A stretch of DNA of 64,000 nucleotides from Acidimicrobiia bacterium. Lineage in GTDB: Bacteria; Actinomycetota; Acidimicrobiia; IMCC26256; JAGNEX01. Under the pieces are notes generated by a model. That model saw only the letters and a program-made list of their open reading frames with translations, was not told the DNA's origin and made no database searches. A program made the translations under genes and the position numbers. Positions 29,473-39,242 of the stretch are shown here, one piece after another. The stretch is from NCBI GenBank assembly GCA_020637365.1, contig JACJWE010000002.1, forward strand, positions 930,001-994,000. Reading direction: 5' to 3'. How positions within the stretch are numbered: the first letter of the stretch is position 1; every line of letters begins with the position of its first letter.

Positions 29473-30798
29473 CTACCCAATGAGTTGGCCGAGGCCATGA
29501 ATGACAACCCCTGCGAGACCGCCGACCAGGGTGCCGTTGATGCGGATGAACTGGAGGTCTCGCCCAACCTGTACCTCGATGCGCTCGGCGGTGTCCTGCG
29601 CATCCCATCGTTCAACCGTCGACGAGATGAGGGTGGCGACCTGTCCACTCAACCGTTCGGTCATGTGACGGACGGCCGTCGTCACCCAGCGGTTGAGCCG
29701 TTCCTGTAGTTCAGGGTCGGCAAGGACTCGGTCCGCGCCGCGGATGACAGCGTCGTTCAACCGCAAGCTCAGGTCAGAGCTCGGGTCGTCGGCAGCGGTG
29801 ATGATCGCGTCCTTCAATGCCAACCACAGGCCCTGGGCCCAACGTCGCACCTCGGGGTGGCTGAGGATCTCGGCCTTGATCTCTTCGCCCTTGATCGCCA
29901 GTTCCGGGTCGTTTTGCAGGCGTGCCGCCAGGTCTCGACTGCGGCGTTCGAGCTCAGAACGAAAATCGTGATCGGGGTTCTGATTGATCTCGCCAAGGAA
30001 CCGATAGACAGAGTCGTAGATCTTCAAAAAGATGCGGTCATCGATCGATTCGGGGATCCACCACGGCGACTCGTTGCGCAGACGATCGCGCAGCATCTCG
30101 CGGTTGTCTTGGAGGAAGTTCTCAACAGCGACCAATGCTGAGTCGAAAAGGTGATCGTGTGTGCCGACCTCGATCGCCATCTCGAGCACTCGTCCAGCAA
30201 GGGGCGCAGCTTCGACGTCGCGGATCTGGTCGGTCACCATGTTGGCGATCATCTGCGAGAGGTCATCGTCGCTGGCGACCTGGGCGACCGCACCGATGAC
30301 GCTGCCGAGTTGTTTTGCGATAGTGGTCGAATTGTCGTCGGCGAGCACCCATCCGGCGACTCGGGCCGACACGTTGTACCCGTCGAGTCGTCCGGCGATG
30401 TTTTCGTCGTCGAGGAAGTTGGTTTGGACGAACTCGCCGAGCGATTCACCGATCTGGTCTTTGCGGGTCGGGATGATCGCCGTATGCGGAATCGGCAGCC
30501 CGAGAGGGTGGCGAAACAGTGCCGTCACAGCGAACCAGTCGGCCAGCCCGCCCACCATCGCTGCTTCTGCACCTGCTTCGACATAGCCCCAAACGCCCTG
30601 AGCGTCGAGGAGGCGGCAGGCGACGAAGATGGCGGTCGCGGCGAGCAGCAGCGCGGTGGCTTTGACCTTCATGCTGCGGAGGTCTTGCTTCTTCGCTTCG
30701 TTGGCGGCATCAAATGCGTCGCCGATCTGTGGGCCGCCCAACTGCGGTGCGTTGGGTGGGTCGGTCGGTGACGAGTCGGTGACGAGGTCGGTGCTCAT
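29473..30798 (-). CDS. DUF445 family membrane protein
   Basis: 441 residues from ATG 30798. Two N-terminal hydrophobic segments (KATALLLAATAIFVACRLL and the EAAMVGGLADWFAVTALFRHPLG signature) match DUF445/YjiN-type proteins. They are followed by IPHTAIIPTRKDQIGESLGE and long helices (residues 120-400), with another hydrophobic stretch at the C-terminus (GTLVGGLAGVVIHGL). Family function is unknown. Confidence 0.85.
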   Translation of the reverse strand: MSTDLVTDSSPTDPPNAPQLGGPQIGDAFDAANEAKKQDLRSMKVKATALLLAATAIFVACRLLDAQGVWGYVEAGAEAAMVGGLADWFAVTALFRHPLGLPIPHTAIIPTRKDQIGESLGEFVQTNFLDDENIAGRLDGYNVSARVAGWVLADDNSTTIAKQLGSVIGAVAQVASDDDLSQMIANMVTDQIRDVEAAPLAGRVLEMAIEVGTHDHLFDSALVAVENFLQDNREMLRDRLRNESPWWIPESIDDRIFLKIYDSVYRFLGEINQNPDHDFRSELERRSRDLAARLQNDPELAIKGEEIKAEILSHPEVRRWAQGLWLALKDAIITAADDPSSDLSLRLNDAVIRGADRVLADPELQERLNRWVTTAVRHMTERLSGQVATLISSTVERWDAQDTAERIEVQVGRDLQFIRINGTLVGGLAGVVIHGLGQLIG

Positions 30799-30951
30799 TG
30801 CCGCTCACAATGCCACGAGTGAGCGTCCGGCGATTGGTCGGATGGAGGTTTGGGACAGTTATTCATGATCAAACCTTTGTAACCCGCCGCGGTGGATCGG
30901 ACACTGCCAGTAAGCTCAGGGCCCTCGGCAGCCATCAACGAAGTGATCGCC

Positions 30952-32691
30952 ATGTCCCCTTTGCCTCTCGAACGGCTCACCAGGCAGGACGGTCCCGCCG
31001 CGCGTTCGATCGGTCGGTTTGGCGTGGTCGCGGCGTTGCTGCTGTTGGCCTACGGGGCAGTTGTTGTCTTCCGTACGCTTTCTCACGCTGTCGATGCCGC
31101 AGCATGCGGCCCTGACGGCACGTGCGCGCATCCGGGTGGCCTCATTGTCGGGGCCGTCTTGATCGTCGTCGGATGGCACTTCTACGCAACCTTTCGCCGC
31201 CGATCTGGCCCCAATCTTTTGCCACTGTTCGTGGTCATGTGCACGGTGCTGGCAGGGTTCACATTCGTCGATGGCGGTCTGGACGGCAGCGGCGATGGGG
31301 ACGCATCGTTTGTCAAGATCCTCATCGGCGTGTCGTTGTTTGTCGCAGCGGGGGTGATGGCCTTCGGTCTCGCGCACGACCCGGTGCGCACCGCTGTATT
31401 TCGCGACGGGTCCGCTGTGCAGGGTGGGACCAGGCAGCTGATGGCGCGCATGGTGGGATTGCACAACCCTCGGTCGATTGGATTTGCAGGGTCGATGGGC
31501 GGCAGCGCCAGTGTGCAGATGGCCGCTCGCGGCGCCGTGCCGCGAGCCCGATCCACCCTTGACGCCGTTGGAGCGCCGCCCGAAATCCGTCAGGCGCTCG
31601 AGCGTGTCGTCCACCGCTATGACGACACCGAAGATCTGGGCCTGTCGGTTGTGCCAGGTGACAGCAACGTCCGTCTCGTCCATGAGGCCGGGGCGTCTGC
31701 CGATTCCGGCGTGTCGAGCGTGGCGTCAGCCGGTCCGGGTGTGTCGAGCGTTGCGTCGCCCGATCCCGGCGTGTCGAGCGTGGCGTCCGCGCACGTTTGG
31801 ACATCTGCCGGTGAGACGGATGCTTGTGACGATGCTGGCGCCGATCTTGGCGTGTCGAGCGTGGCGTCAGTCGATCCTGGCGTGTCGAGCGTTGCGTCGT
31901 CGCACGTTTGGACGTCTGCCGGTGAGACGGATGCTTGTGACGATGCCGTGGCCGATCTGCCCGATGGTGTGTCGCTTCCCGATGGTGTGTCGCTGACCGG
32001 CGGGGGTGCACGTGCGGCCTCGTCCGTCGACGAGCTGGCCGGCGCGGGGCACGTCGTGGCGGTGCCGTCCGCGGTCGATGCACTTGATTCACCTGAAGTT
32101 GTCGGCGACGGCGCCCGCGTCGACCAGCCCGGTGTGGTCGTGCGCAGCGAGCAGGCTGAGGCCACAGCAGTCGAGGCCATAGCGGTTGATGCGACAGCAG
32201 CCGCGGCCACATCACCCGATACGACGTCACCCGCGGCAACAGCAACCGATGCCACAGCAACCGGTGCAACAGCAACCGGTGCAGCCGGTGCAACAGCACC
32301 CGCGGCTCCAACGGTTGGAGTTCGCTCGCCCGGTCGCCGAGAGCGCAGAGCAGCTCAGTTGTTGGGTATCGAAGTCACACCGTTCAGCGAACTGGTCGAT
32401 GCAAGCCATCGTCCGCTCGATCAGCCTTCTGCAGTGTCGAACACCATGAACCTGGCGTCGCAGCTCGTCGAATTGGCGGAACTCCGTCGCGACGGCGCGC
32501 TCACCGAAGAGGAGTTCATCCGGGCCAAGCACATGGTGCTGGGCGTTGACCAGTCGCCTACCGCCGAACATGGCGCCACCACAGGTGATGGAAGTTCCTC
32601 GCCCGGCAGGGTAGGGCATGCCGATCCGAGTGGTGTCGTCCATGACATCCGCTTCCGTTTCGACGACGGCATCGGCCGCACGGGCTCCTGA
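30952..32691 (+). CDS. Membrane protein with C-terminal SHOCT domain and repeat-rich middle
   Basis: ATG 30952 is preferred over GTG 30892. About four TM helices (residues 20-160) are followed by a cytoplasmic linker. Residues about 255-450 are low complexity and DNA-repeat-encoded: DPGVSSVASV units, a duplicated VWTSAGETDACDDA, then an Ala/Thr run. Near the end LVELAELRRDGALTEEEFIRAK is a SHOCT helix pair, the oligomerisation motif. Function unknown. Confidence 0.7.
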   Translation: MSPLPLERLTRQDGPAARSIGRFGVVAALLLLAYGAVVVFRTLSHAVDAAACGPDGTCAHPGGLIVGAVLIVVGWHFYATFRRRSGPNLLPLFVVMCTVLAGFTFVDGGLDGSGDGDASFVKILIGVSLFVAAGVMAFGLAHDPVRTAVFRDGSAVQGGTRQLMARMVGLHNPRSIGFAGSMGGSASVQMAARGAVPRARSTLDAVGAPPEIRQALERVVHRYDDTEDLGLSVVPGDSNVRLVHEAGASADSGVSSVASAGPGVSSVASPDPGVSSVASAHVWTSAGETDACDDAGADLGVSSVASVDPGVSSVASSHVWTSAGETDACDDAVADLPDGVSLPDGVSLTGGGARAASSVDELAGAGHVVAVPSAVDALDSPEVVGDGARVDQPGVVVRSEQAEATAVEAIAVDATAAAATSPDTTSPAATATDATATGATATGAAGATAPAAPTVGVRSPGRRERRAAQLLGIEVTPFSELVDASHRPLDQPSAVSNTMNLASQLVELAELRRDGALTEEEFIRAKHMVLGVDQSPTAEHGATTGDGSSSPGRVGHADPSGVVHDIRFRFDDGIGRTGS

Positions 32692-32994
32692 CCTGACCTT
32701 CTCGACCGGCATGCTCGACCGGCATGCTCAGCTGGCGTGTCTGGCTGGCATGCTGGGCCGCTGTGTCTGGCCAGCGTGCCTGACCGATGTGCTGGGTCGG
32801 GGTGTCTGGCCAGCGCGTCTGACCGATGTGCTGGGTCGGGGTGTCTGGCCAGCGCGTCTGACCGGCATGGTGGCCGCGATGCTCAGCTGGCGTGCTGGGC
32901 CGGGTGTGCACGACAGGGGTTATCGCCCCACCCTGTGAGCGGGTCGGCGCACCTCAACGACGAACACCCGGTCAGGGATTGGTAGTTTCCGCGC
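32692..32994 (+). repeat. Minisatellite upstream of the GT87-like gene
   Basis: Units such as GTGCTGGGTCGGGGTGTCTG and GACCGATGTGCTGGG alternate with CCGGCATGCTC units through about 32880. Every reading frame is open, but only because of the repeat. No gene is supported here. Confidence 0.6.
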
Positions 32995-34308
32995 ATGTTG
33001 TTTGCCGAGCACCTCATGTTCGCCGCCGGATTCGGGTTTCCCGACTCGCTCTCTGCCAACGGCGGCGCAACCCTCGTCATCTGTTGTCTGGCCATCATCG
33101 GCGCCTTCTTCGCCGTCGTGGCGTTGCCGTTTGGCAAGCGATACGTACCGTTGCCCGGCAATGCTCAGCGCACCCTGTGGATCTGCTTTCTTGGCGCACT
33201 CGCCCTGGCGCTGGTGTCGGGTTTCGTGCACGACTACCGGGCATATATGTCCCAATGGGGATTGGCGATCCTTGGAAAGGACCCATGGCTGCCCGCATTC
33301 GGCAACGCCTATGGGCCGCTCTACAACGTATTGGCCTATGCCTATGACATACAGAAGTATCTGCCCAAGCTCATCTTCGTGCTTGCTTGGTTTGTCTCGG
33401 TAGCGTTTCTCTATCGCGAGTGCTACCGACGCGAGGTTGACCAGCGCCTGCGAACGGTGGTGTTAGGCGTTGCGCTGAGTCCGCTCTTTTACATTCTCGT
33501 GGCGGTATACGGCACGTTTGACGTGCTGGTCGGCGCTATCTGTCTGTTGGCCCAATGGTTTCTGTTGCAGAAACGGCCAGCGTCGGCCGGTGCGGCACTC
33601 GCCGCTGCGGTGTTGTTGAAGTATTACCCGGCGGTGTTGCTGCCGGTGTTTTTGATTGCAGCGGGGCGCCGGGCACCTCGTCTCATCGCAGGGTTCGCTG
33701 CTGTCGTCGTGGCTGTCATGGTGCCGACCGTCGCCAAATGGGGTGACTCATTCCTCGAGCCGCTTCTGTTCGCCGAAGATCGAGAGGCGAAGAGCTCGTC
33801 GATCTTCAAATTTCTGGATGGACGTTATTCGCCGCTCAGAATCTTTGATTCCCCACCCGAGATCAGCCCGTACTCCCACATCGTCATGGTGATAGCGGTT
33901 TTGGTGTGCCTCTATGTGATCTATCGCCTGAAGATCCAGCCGGTCGTCGCCGCGCCGCTGATCTTGTTGACGGCACTGACGTTCTATCGGGTTGGGCATT
34001 CACAGTTTCAGATCCCAGTCTTCTTTTTGTATTTGTACGCCTTTATCGAGGTGTCTGGGCGAGTCAGGCCTGCCAAGACGATCCGAGCTTTCGTGGTGTA
34101 CGTCGCCTTTCACAACCTGTTGGTTGTTGGCTATGCGTTCACGGGCTATCTCAACGGCTCGATAGCCGATGGCTTTTCCGGCGACTGGGAGTTCATCCGT
34201 GACTTGTCGGGCCTGCCAGCACTCTTGCTCTCGATCTGGCTGGTCGTCGAGACTGTTCGAGAAACGGGCTTTCGTGAATCGGCCGAGGCGGCAGCGACCA
34301 CCAAGTAG
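32995..34308 (+). CDS. Polytopic glycosyltransferase, GT87-like (DUF2029)
   Basis: 437 residues from ATG 32995 with about ten TM helices. FVHDYRAYMSQWGLAILGKD is the extracytoplasmic loop 1, where GT87/GT-C enzymes keep their acidic catalytic residue. LLAQWFLLQKRPASAGAALA and LKYYPAVLLPVFLI match the DUF2029 pattern. The family transfers mannose from polyprenyl-phosphate-mannose. Substrate unknown. It faces adhesin A4, with a shared terminator between them. Confidence 0.7.
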   Translation: MLFAEHLMFAAGFGFPDSLSANGGATLVICCLAIIGAFFAVVALPFGKRYVPLPGNAQRTLWICFLGALALALVSGFVHDYRAYMSQWGLAILGKDPWLPAFGNAYGPLYNVLAYAYDIQKYLPKLIFVLAWFVSVAFLYRECYRREVDQRLRTVVLGVALSPLFYILVAVYGTFDVLVGAICLLAQWFLLQKRPASAGAALAAAVLLKYYPAVLLPVFLIAAGRRAPRLIAGFAAVVVAVMVPTVAKWGDSFLEPLLFAEDREAKSSSIFKFLDGRYSPLRIFDSPPEISPYSHIVMVIAVLVCLYVIYRLKIQPVVAAPLILLTALTFYRVGHSQFQIPVFFLYLYAFIEVSGRVRPAKTIRAFVVYVAFHNLLVVGYAFTGYLNGSIADGFSGDWEFIRDLSGLPALLLSIWLVVETVRETGFRESAEAAATTK

Positions 34309-34507
34309 TTCACGCCTACTTCATCGCGCCCCGTATCCGGCGTCATGAGCGACTCGCGCCGTTTCAGATGCGGATGTGGTGGTGCATGACCTCGGCGGAC
34401 TCAGTTTCAGCTGACCCAGCTTGTCGTTGCGTAGGGAGGTCGTTGCCGAACGGGTAGGTCCGTCGCACAGACCGATCGCCTGGCGGTCGAAGTCGTGTGC
34501 AGACGCG

Positions 34508-34547
34508 AAAATCGCGGGGACCGCTGTGTCGCAGTCCCCGCGATTTT
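34508..34547. terminator. Bidirectional terminator between GT87-like gene and adhesin A4
   Basis: AAAATCGCGGGGAC pairs with GTCCCCGCGATTTT over a short loop, with an A-run on one side and a T-run on the other. It can act for both converging genes. Confidence 0.8.
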
Positions 34548-34575
34548 GGATGCGTAGCGTTGAGCTACTGGCTGC

Positions 34576-37509
34576 TTAGTTGGTAGCGCCGCGCTTCCGG
34601 TTCTTGCCTGCAATCAGGCCAGCACCCACCAGCAACAACAGTCCACCAAGTCCAAGAAGGATCTCGGTAGCTGAACCGGTGAAAGCCACCGACCGTGACG
34701 TGTTGGTCGTCGGTGTTGTGGTGGCACGCACCTGGCTCGTGGGAGTGGTGGCCGTTGAACGAGCGTTGGCCACCGTCTGCGGCGTTTGAGCCGTTGGCCG
34801 AGCTCCGGTTACGACGGGGGTTGCGGGCTGACCGGTGTTGTTGCCACCGCCGGTCGATCCGTTTCTGCCGTTGTATCCGTTGCCGCCGTTGTATCCGTTT
34901 CCGCCGGTGTAGTTGCCGTGGTTGTGATTGCGCGGCGGGTTGGTGTACGACGGTGCCGTCGTTTCACCGGTGTTGCCGACACCTGCCGTCGTCGACGAGG
35001 TTGTCGTCGGGGGTGCCACCACCGTCTTCGGGCAGGTCAGCACTCGTTTGCCGCCATCAACGCCGGTACCGGTCGCCCGAATCGTGTAAGTCCCGGGGGC
35101 CAGTGACGCTGGGATCTCAGCGACGACGACGAAGCTGTTGCCAGCTGGAGCGACGCCTTGGGCGATGATCGGGTTGATCTCGACCACATACGGCGTGCCA
35201 GGCAGATAACCGGGCAGCGTCAGGGTCAGGCTGGTGCCTGCCTGGATCGCTGAGAGTCCACAGCCCAGAGCGTCAGGGCTCACTCCGCTGCCGGTCGTTG
35301 TCGTGGTGGTGGTCGGTACGTCCACCTCGCCGACGTACACCGTCACCGTGGCAATGTCGCACTGATCGGCATCGTCACAGATCTGGTAGCTGTAGGAGTC
35401 AACCCCGCTGAAGCCGTCAGGCGGCGTGTAGGTGCAGGTGGTGCCCGAACACGTCACTGTCCCGCCTTCTGCGCTGGTGTCAGAGACTGCGGTCAGGGTC
35501 AGCGTGCCGCCTTCTGGATCGGTGTCGTTGACGAGTACCGATGTGGTGACGGCGGTGTCAGCGTCGGTGTTTGCTGAGTCGTCAACAGCAACCGGTGGCT
35601 CGTTGATCTCGGTGTTGGTGAACGACACGGTTGTACCTGCCGCCAGATCGAGCAGCATCGGGTTAACCGCCGCCTGGTAGCCGTCCTGAGTGACTTCGGT
35701 AACCGTGTAGGTGCAGTCGTTACCGTCAGCGTCGATCGCTGCAACAGTCCCGGTTGCGGTACCGTCAGCACCCGTCGTCAACTCGTCCTGAACACCGGCG
35801 GTGTCGGGGTCCAAGTCGACGTCGCAACCATCAGCTGTCGTTGAGATGATGAACACCCAACCAGCCTCTTCAGCGGTCAGTTCATCGCCGTTGACATCCA
35901 ACACCGTCTTCTCGACAGTGATGTCCTCCGTTGGCGGCGGATTCACGATGACCTGAGCCGCATCAGTGTTGTTGGCAATCAAATCCACGGGGAGCGGCGC
36001 TCCCGCAACGACCCCAAGAGTCGGGTCCTCTCGCTGTGGGTCGATAATCACTGTGTTGACGAACGGTTCACGGGTCTCAGTGGCCAATCCAGGATCAATC
36101 ACGTCGCCAACCTCGCCGGGTGTCGTGATTTGTTGGACCGTCAGCGTAATGCCTGCCCCGTTCTGAATCCCCCAACATTCAACCGGGAACAACGTTACGG
36201 TCGTGATGTTCGGAAATGCATCGGTCGTGCTAGTTGGAGCCACGCAGTTCGCAGGCAAGTTGGTGATCGTGTAGGTGGCGCCCGCGAGTCCCGGGTCACT
36301 GATGATTACCGTGTCAGAGTTGGTCTCGTCGGCGGTACCAGCGACCGGGACCCACATGTTGTCGGGGCCGTTGTTAGTTACCGTGATGTCCCAGGTGACA
36401 GTGTCGCCAGAGGTGACTTCGACCGTTTCTCCATCGGGAGCTAGCGGGGTCGTTGGAGAAGTGAGTTCTTTTTCGATTCCGAGGTCGTACAGGCAGCCCA
36501 CCCAGGTGATGGACGCCCCGAAGACCTGGGGGTCCTCATTGGGGCTTACAAGGAGCGTGAAGGGGCGATCTGGATCGTTGTTCACAGCAGGGCCATCGAC
36601 ATACGACGGACCCCCGCCACCGCCGCCCGCGGTGTTCTCCTTACCGTCTATGTTGTTCCCGGAGGCGCCGCTGCCGCCACCGCCTCCGTTGTTGTAACCG
36701 GCGCCGCCGCCACCGCCGCCGGGTTGATCATTGCCAGGGTCGGTGGGTCCACCGCCGTTACCGCCAGCACCACCACCTGTCAGAGTGCCTGTCGCCGTAG
36801 CGGTGGAGCTGCCGTTTGTCGCAGCTGGACCTGACGAATTGCGCGGCGCTTGGCCACCGGTCCCGGCAGCAGAGCCCGCTTTGCCGTCCCAGTCATAGCG
36901 GCCTGAAATGTCGTAGTCGATCGTCGGCCCTGCGGTGTCTTGTCCGTTGTTGCCGTTGTAGTACTGGGGGGCGGTGAGGCCAGCTGGAACAGGAACGAGT
37001 CCTGCGGCACCGCCGCCACCTCCGACCCCTCCAGCGCTAAAGCCAGTGGATGCGCCGCCGCCCCCACCGCCGCCAGCGGCTACCACCATCGTTCCGTCAA
37101 GTAGAACTCCAACGGCGGTACCCCCGGCGCCTCCATTGGATGCCCCGCCAGCGCCTCCTGTCGCGCTGACGCTCGCATACTGCTGACCGCTCGTTACTGG
37201 GAAGGTGGCGGTGATGTCCGCCCCGGGCCCCCCAGGGCCACCGATGCCGCTCAGCCCATCCGCTGCGGTGCCGCCAGCGCTCCCGACGGCGTTGATAGTC
37301 GCATAGCAAACGCCGTCTGGAACAGTACCGGACATGCTGATTCCAGAATCGCCGGTTGGCTCAGGGAGCGGTCCGGCGCCAGCTTCACTGGACTGGTTGG
37401 GTGGTAGGAACGGTGTGAGGACCGCCATGACGGCAACGACAACGGCGAGGATCGCGAGGACGCGACCGGACCGGTGTCGAAAGTGCTCGGAAACGTGGAC
37501 GTTTTGCAT
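34576..37509 (-). CDS. Wall-anchored adhesin A4 (Gly-rich, DUF11-like, SpaA, cadherin-like, VAFTG sorting signal)
   Basis: Intact, 977 residues. ATG 37509 follows GGGAGG. Signal peptide: VLAILAVVVAVMAVLTPFL. Residues about 45-325 are a glycine-rich domain, starting GTVPDGVCYATINAVGSAGG as in A2. Then come a DUF11-like domain (YDLGIEKELT to FVNTVIIDPQRE), one SpaA/Cna-B-like unit (ITVEKTVLDVNG to SFTNTEIN), a cadherin-like domain (EPPVAVDDSAN to CDIATVTVYV) and the Cys-bounded domain (LGCGLSAIQAGTS to RVLTCPKT). A Pro/Asn/Gly linker leads to VAFTGSATEILL, a TM helix and the tail KNRKRGATN. This is a compact version of A2 without the TSP3 array. Upstream genes are glycosyltransferases on the same strand. 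Confidence 0.88.
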   Translation of the reverse strand: MQNVHVSEHFRHRSGRVLAILAVVVAVMAVLTPFLPPNQSSEAGAGPLPEPTGDSGISMSGTVPDGVCYATINAVGSAGGTAADGLSGIGGPGGPGADITATFPVTSGQQYASVSATGGAGGASNGGAGGTAVGVLLDGTMVVAAGGGGGGGASTGFSAGGVGGGGGAAGLVPVPAGLTAPQYYNGNNGQDTAGPTIDYDISGRYDWDGKAGSAAGTGGQAPRNSSGPAATNGSSTATATGTLTGGGAGGNGGGPTDPGNDQPGGGGGGAGYNNGGGGGSGASGNNIDGKENTAGGGGGGPSYVDGPAVNNDPDRPFTLLVSPNEDPQVFGASITWVGCLYDLGIEKELTSPTTPLAPDGETVEVTSGDTVTWDITVTNNGPDNMWVPVAGTADETNSDTVIISDPGLAGATYTITNLPANCVAPTSTTDAFPNITTVTLFPVECWGIQNGAGITLTVQQITTPGEVGDVIDPGLATETREPFVNTVIIDPQREDPTLGVVAGAPLPVDLIANNTDAAQVIVNPPPTEDITVEKTVLDVNGDELTAEEAGWVFIISTTADGCDVDLDPDTAGVQDELTTGADGTATGTVAAIDADGNDCTYTVTEVTQDGYQAAVNPMLLDLAAGTTVSFTNTEINEPPVAVDDSANTDADTAVTTSVLVNDTDPEGGTLTLTAVSDTSAEGGTVTCSGTTCTYTPPDGFSGVDSYSYQICDDADQCDIATVTVYVGEVDVPTTTTTTTGSGVSPDALGCGLSAIQAGTSLTLTLPGYLPGTPYVVEINPIIAQGVAPAGNSFVVVAEIPASLAPGTYTIRATGTGVDGGKRVLTCPKTVVAPPTTTSSTTAGVGNTGETTAPSYTNPPRNHNHGNYTGGNGYNGGNGYNGRNGSTGGGNNTGQPATPVVTGARPTAQTPQTVANARSTATTPTSQVRATTTPTTNTSRSVAFTGSATEILLGLGGLLLLVGAGLIAGKNRKRGATN

Positions 37510-37767
37510 GGCGCTGGTGCCTCCCAGGGTCTGTTGACTGCGCCGCAGTGGTGGGCGAAGAGGCATCCGATGAGCTGTGCATCGCTCGAAGTCGATCTAC
37601 CGTGATCACGGTCAATCGGGGAATGAGGAGTTCAGCTGGGTGGCTGCCGCTTCTTTGTTGAATGCGTGGAGCCGCCGACGGCCGAGGGCGGCGGGGGTCC
37701 CCTCTCAAATTCACGAGGCAGTAATTGGGGGTGCCTCTGGAAAGCTGGGTTGTGCCCAGTGCGTCGG

Positions 37768-37795
37768 ATGATAGTCAGCTGGACAGACTTGTCAA
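37768..37795 (-). promoter_or_regulatory. Probable promoter of adhesin A4
   Basis: The minus strand reads TTGACA (37795-37790), a 16-base spacer, then TATCAT (37773-37768). It is the best -10 match among the adhesin promoters. The predicted leader to ATG 37509 is about 250 bases. The rest of 37510-37924 shows no gene. Confidence 0.5.
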
Positions 37796-37924
37796 CGAAG
37801 ACACGGTGTCTTACCGAAGAAATAACAGATTGTGCTCAAGTGGGCTGGAGACACATGGTCGGGTTGCTGGTCGGCGACTGAGGACCTCGGTGTTAGCGCC
37901 CTGGCCCACTGAAATCGTGTCGCA

Positions 37925-39085
37925 TCAACCCGGCGTCGTGGCGGCCTTCGCGTCAGCGGCAAGCTCGAGGAGGGTTGCTGCGAGCGCATCCCACGTGTTG
38001 GCAGCGTTCCAGCGACTCAAACTTTCGCCCATCGCAGCGCACGCTTCGGGGGTAATCCGTTGAAGAGCGGCGGCGAGGTCCTGACTATTCGGCTGGACGA
38101 GCCAACCGGTCGTGTCGGCAGTGACGACGTCGCTAATGCCGCCGACGCTGGTGGCCAGAACAGGCGTCTGAAGATGGTAAGCCAGCGGAATGACGGCGCT
38201 GCCGCTGGCGCTCTTGTAGGGCAGTACTACAAGATCGGCCTCATTGATGTAATTGACCAACTCTTGGTCGGATACATAGCGCAAATCATGACGAATGTTG
38301 AGCTGGTCGAGCCGCTCAATGAGGTCGTCTTTATCTCCCCATACTTCACCGACCACGGTGAGCTGTATTTGGTCGCGTGCGTTGGGTGGCAAAGAGGCAT
38401 AGGCGTCAACGAGCAGATCGAGCCCTTTGTAGGGGCGAATGAACCCCGCGAAAAGCACTTCCAGCCTGGGCTTGGCAACTTTGTGGCTCGTGGGTTGGGG
38501 GAGGGTGGTGGGTGAGGGCAGGCTCTTGGATGCGATCGGTTTGGTTTCGCCGACCAGGGCGGCGAGTTTGGCCGCATCCAGTTGGCTGTGAACCAGGTAG
38601 CCATCGGCCGCCCGCAAGAGCGCTGTGGACAATGTGCGCTTGAGCTTTGAGGCATCGTGATCGACCAAGTTGTGACACAAAAAGATCACGGTGATACCGG
38701 CCTTTTGCAGCCGCTTGGTCAGATACCAGAAGGTTGGTTGCCAGAACAAGGTCCACCAATTGATGAACACAACCTCGGGTGAGTCGGCGATGATGGCGTT
38801 GGCGGTCGATCGCCACGACAGTGGGTTGTTCGAATCCAGTGTGTAGTGAAACTCACCCACAAAATCTGTTGGTTCATAGGTGGGGTAGGTGCCCGGATAC
38901 AGCAGGCGCGGGTACTGGCGCGAGAACGAATAGACGTCGACCGAGGCAAGCGCTTTCAGGCTTTCGGTCAAGTCAACGGTGTATTGGGATATGCCGCCCC
39001 GGTAGGGCGGTGTCGGTCCGACAATGGCGATTCGCGGGCGATTGTCTTGGGATTCGGTTCGTTGCATCGGTTCTTTACTGCTCAT
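37925..39085 (-). CDS. Glycosyltransferase family 4 protein
   Basis: 386 residues from ATG 39085. The N-terminal GT-B half has VGPTPPYRGGISQYTVDL; the C-terminal half has VLFAGFIRPYKGLDLLVDAY and ADLVVLPYKSASGSAVIPLA with VLATSVGGISDVV, the nucleotide-sugar site of GT4 enzymes. Cytosolic; donor and acceptor unknown. It ends about 415 bases before adhesin A4 on the same strand. Confidence 0.85.
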   Translation of the reverse strand: MSSKEPMQRTESQDNRPRIAIVGPTPPYRGGISQYTVDLTESLKALASVDVYSFSRQYPRLLYPGTYPTYEPTDFVGEFHYTLDSNNPLSWRSTANAIIADSPEVVFINWWTLFWQPTFWYLTKRLQKAGITVIFLCHNLVDHDASKLKRTLSTALLRAADGYLVHSQLDAAKLAALVGETKPIASKSLPSPTTLPQPTSHKVAKPRLEVLFAGFIRPYKGLDLLVDAYASLPPNARDQIQLTVVGEVWGDKDDLIERLDQLNIRHDLRYVSDQELVNYINEADLVVLPYKSASGSAVIPLAYHLQTPVLATSVGGISDVVTADTTGWLVQPNSQDLAAALQRITPEACAAMGESLSRWNAANTWDALAATLLELAADAKAATTPG

Positions 39086-39242
39086 CTTGTCTGTGGTGCC
39101 TCCAATGCCCGGTCCGTCCGTAGCGGGAGCCAGCGGTAATGCAGATGCGCCCGGCCGAAACGACCCTCATGGGGGTGCTGGGTTCGTGAGAGTCTGGTGC
39201 CGAGCCGCTGGCTGGTGAGTACGTCAGTCACCTGAAGCCGTT

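Noticed and set aside
31322..32311. Antisense frame rich in Arg/His/Gln opposite the SHOCT membrane protein
   Set aside because: A shadow of repeat-coded Ser/Ala/Val codons. The sense frame has TM helices and a SHOCT motif.
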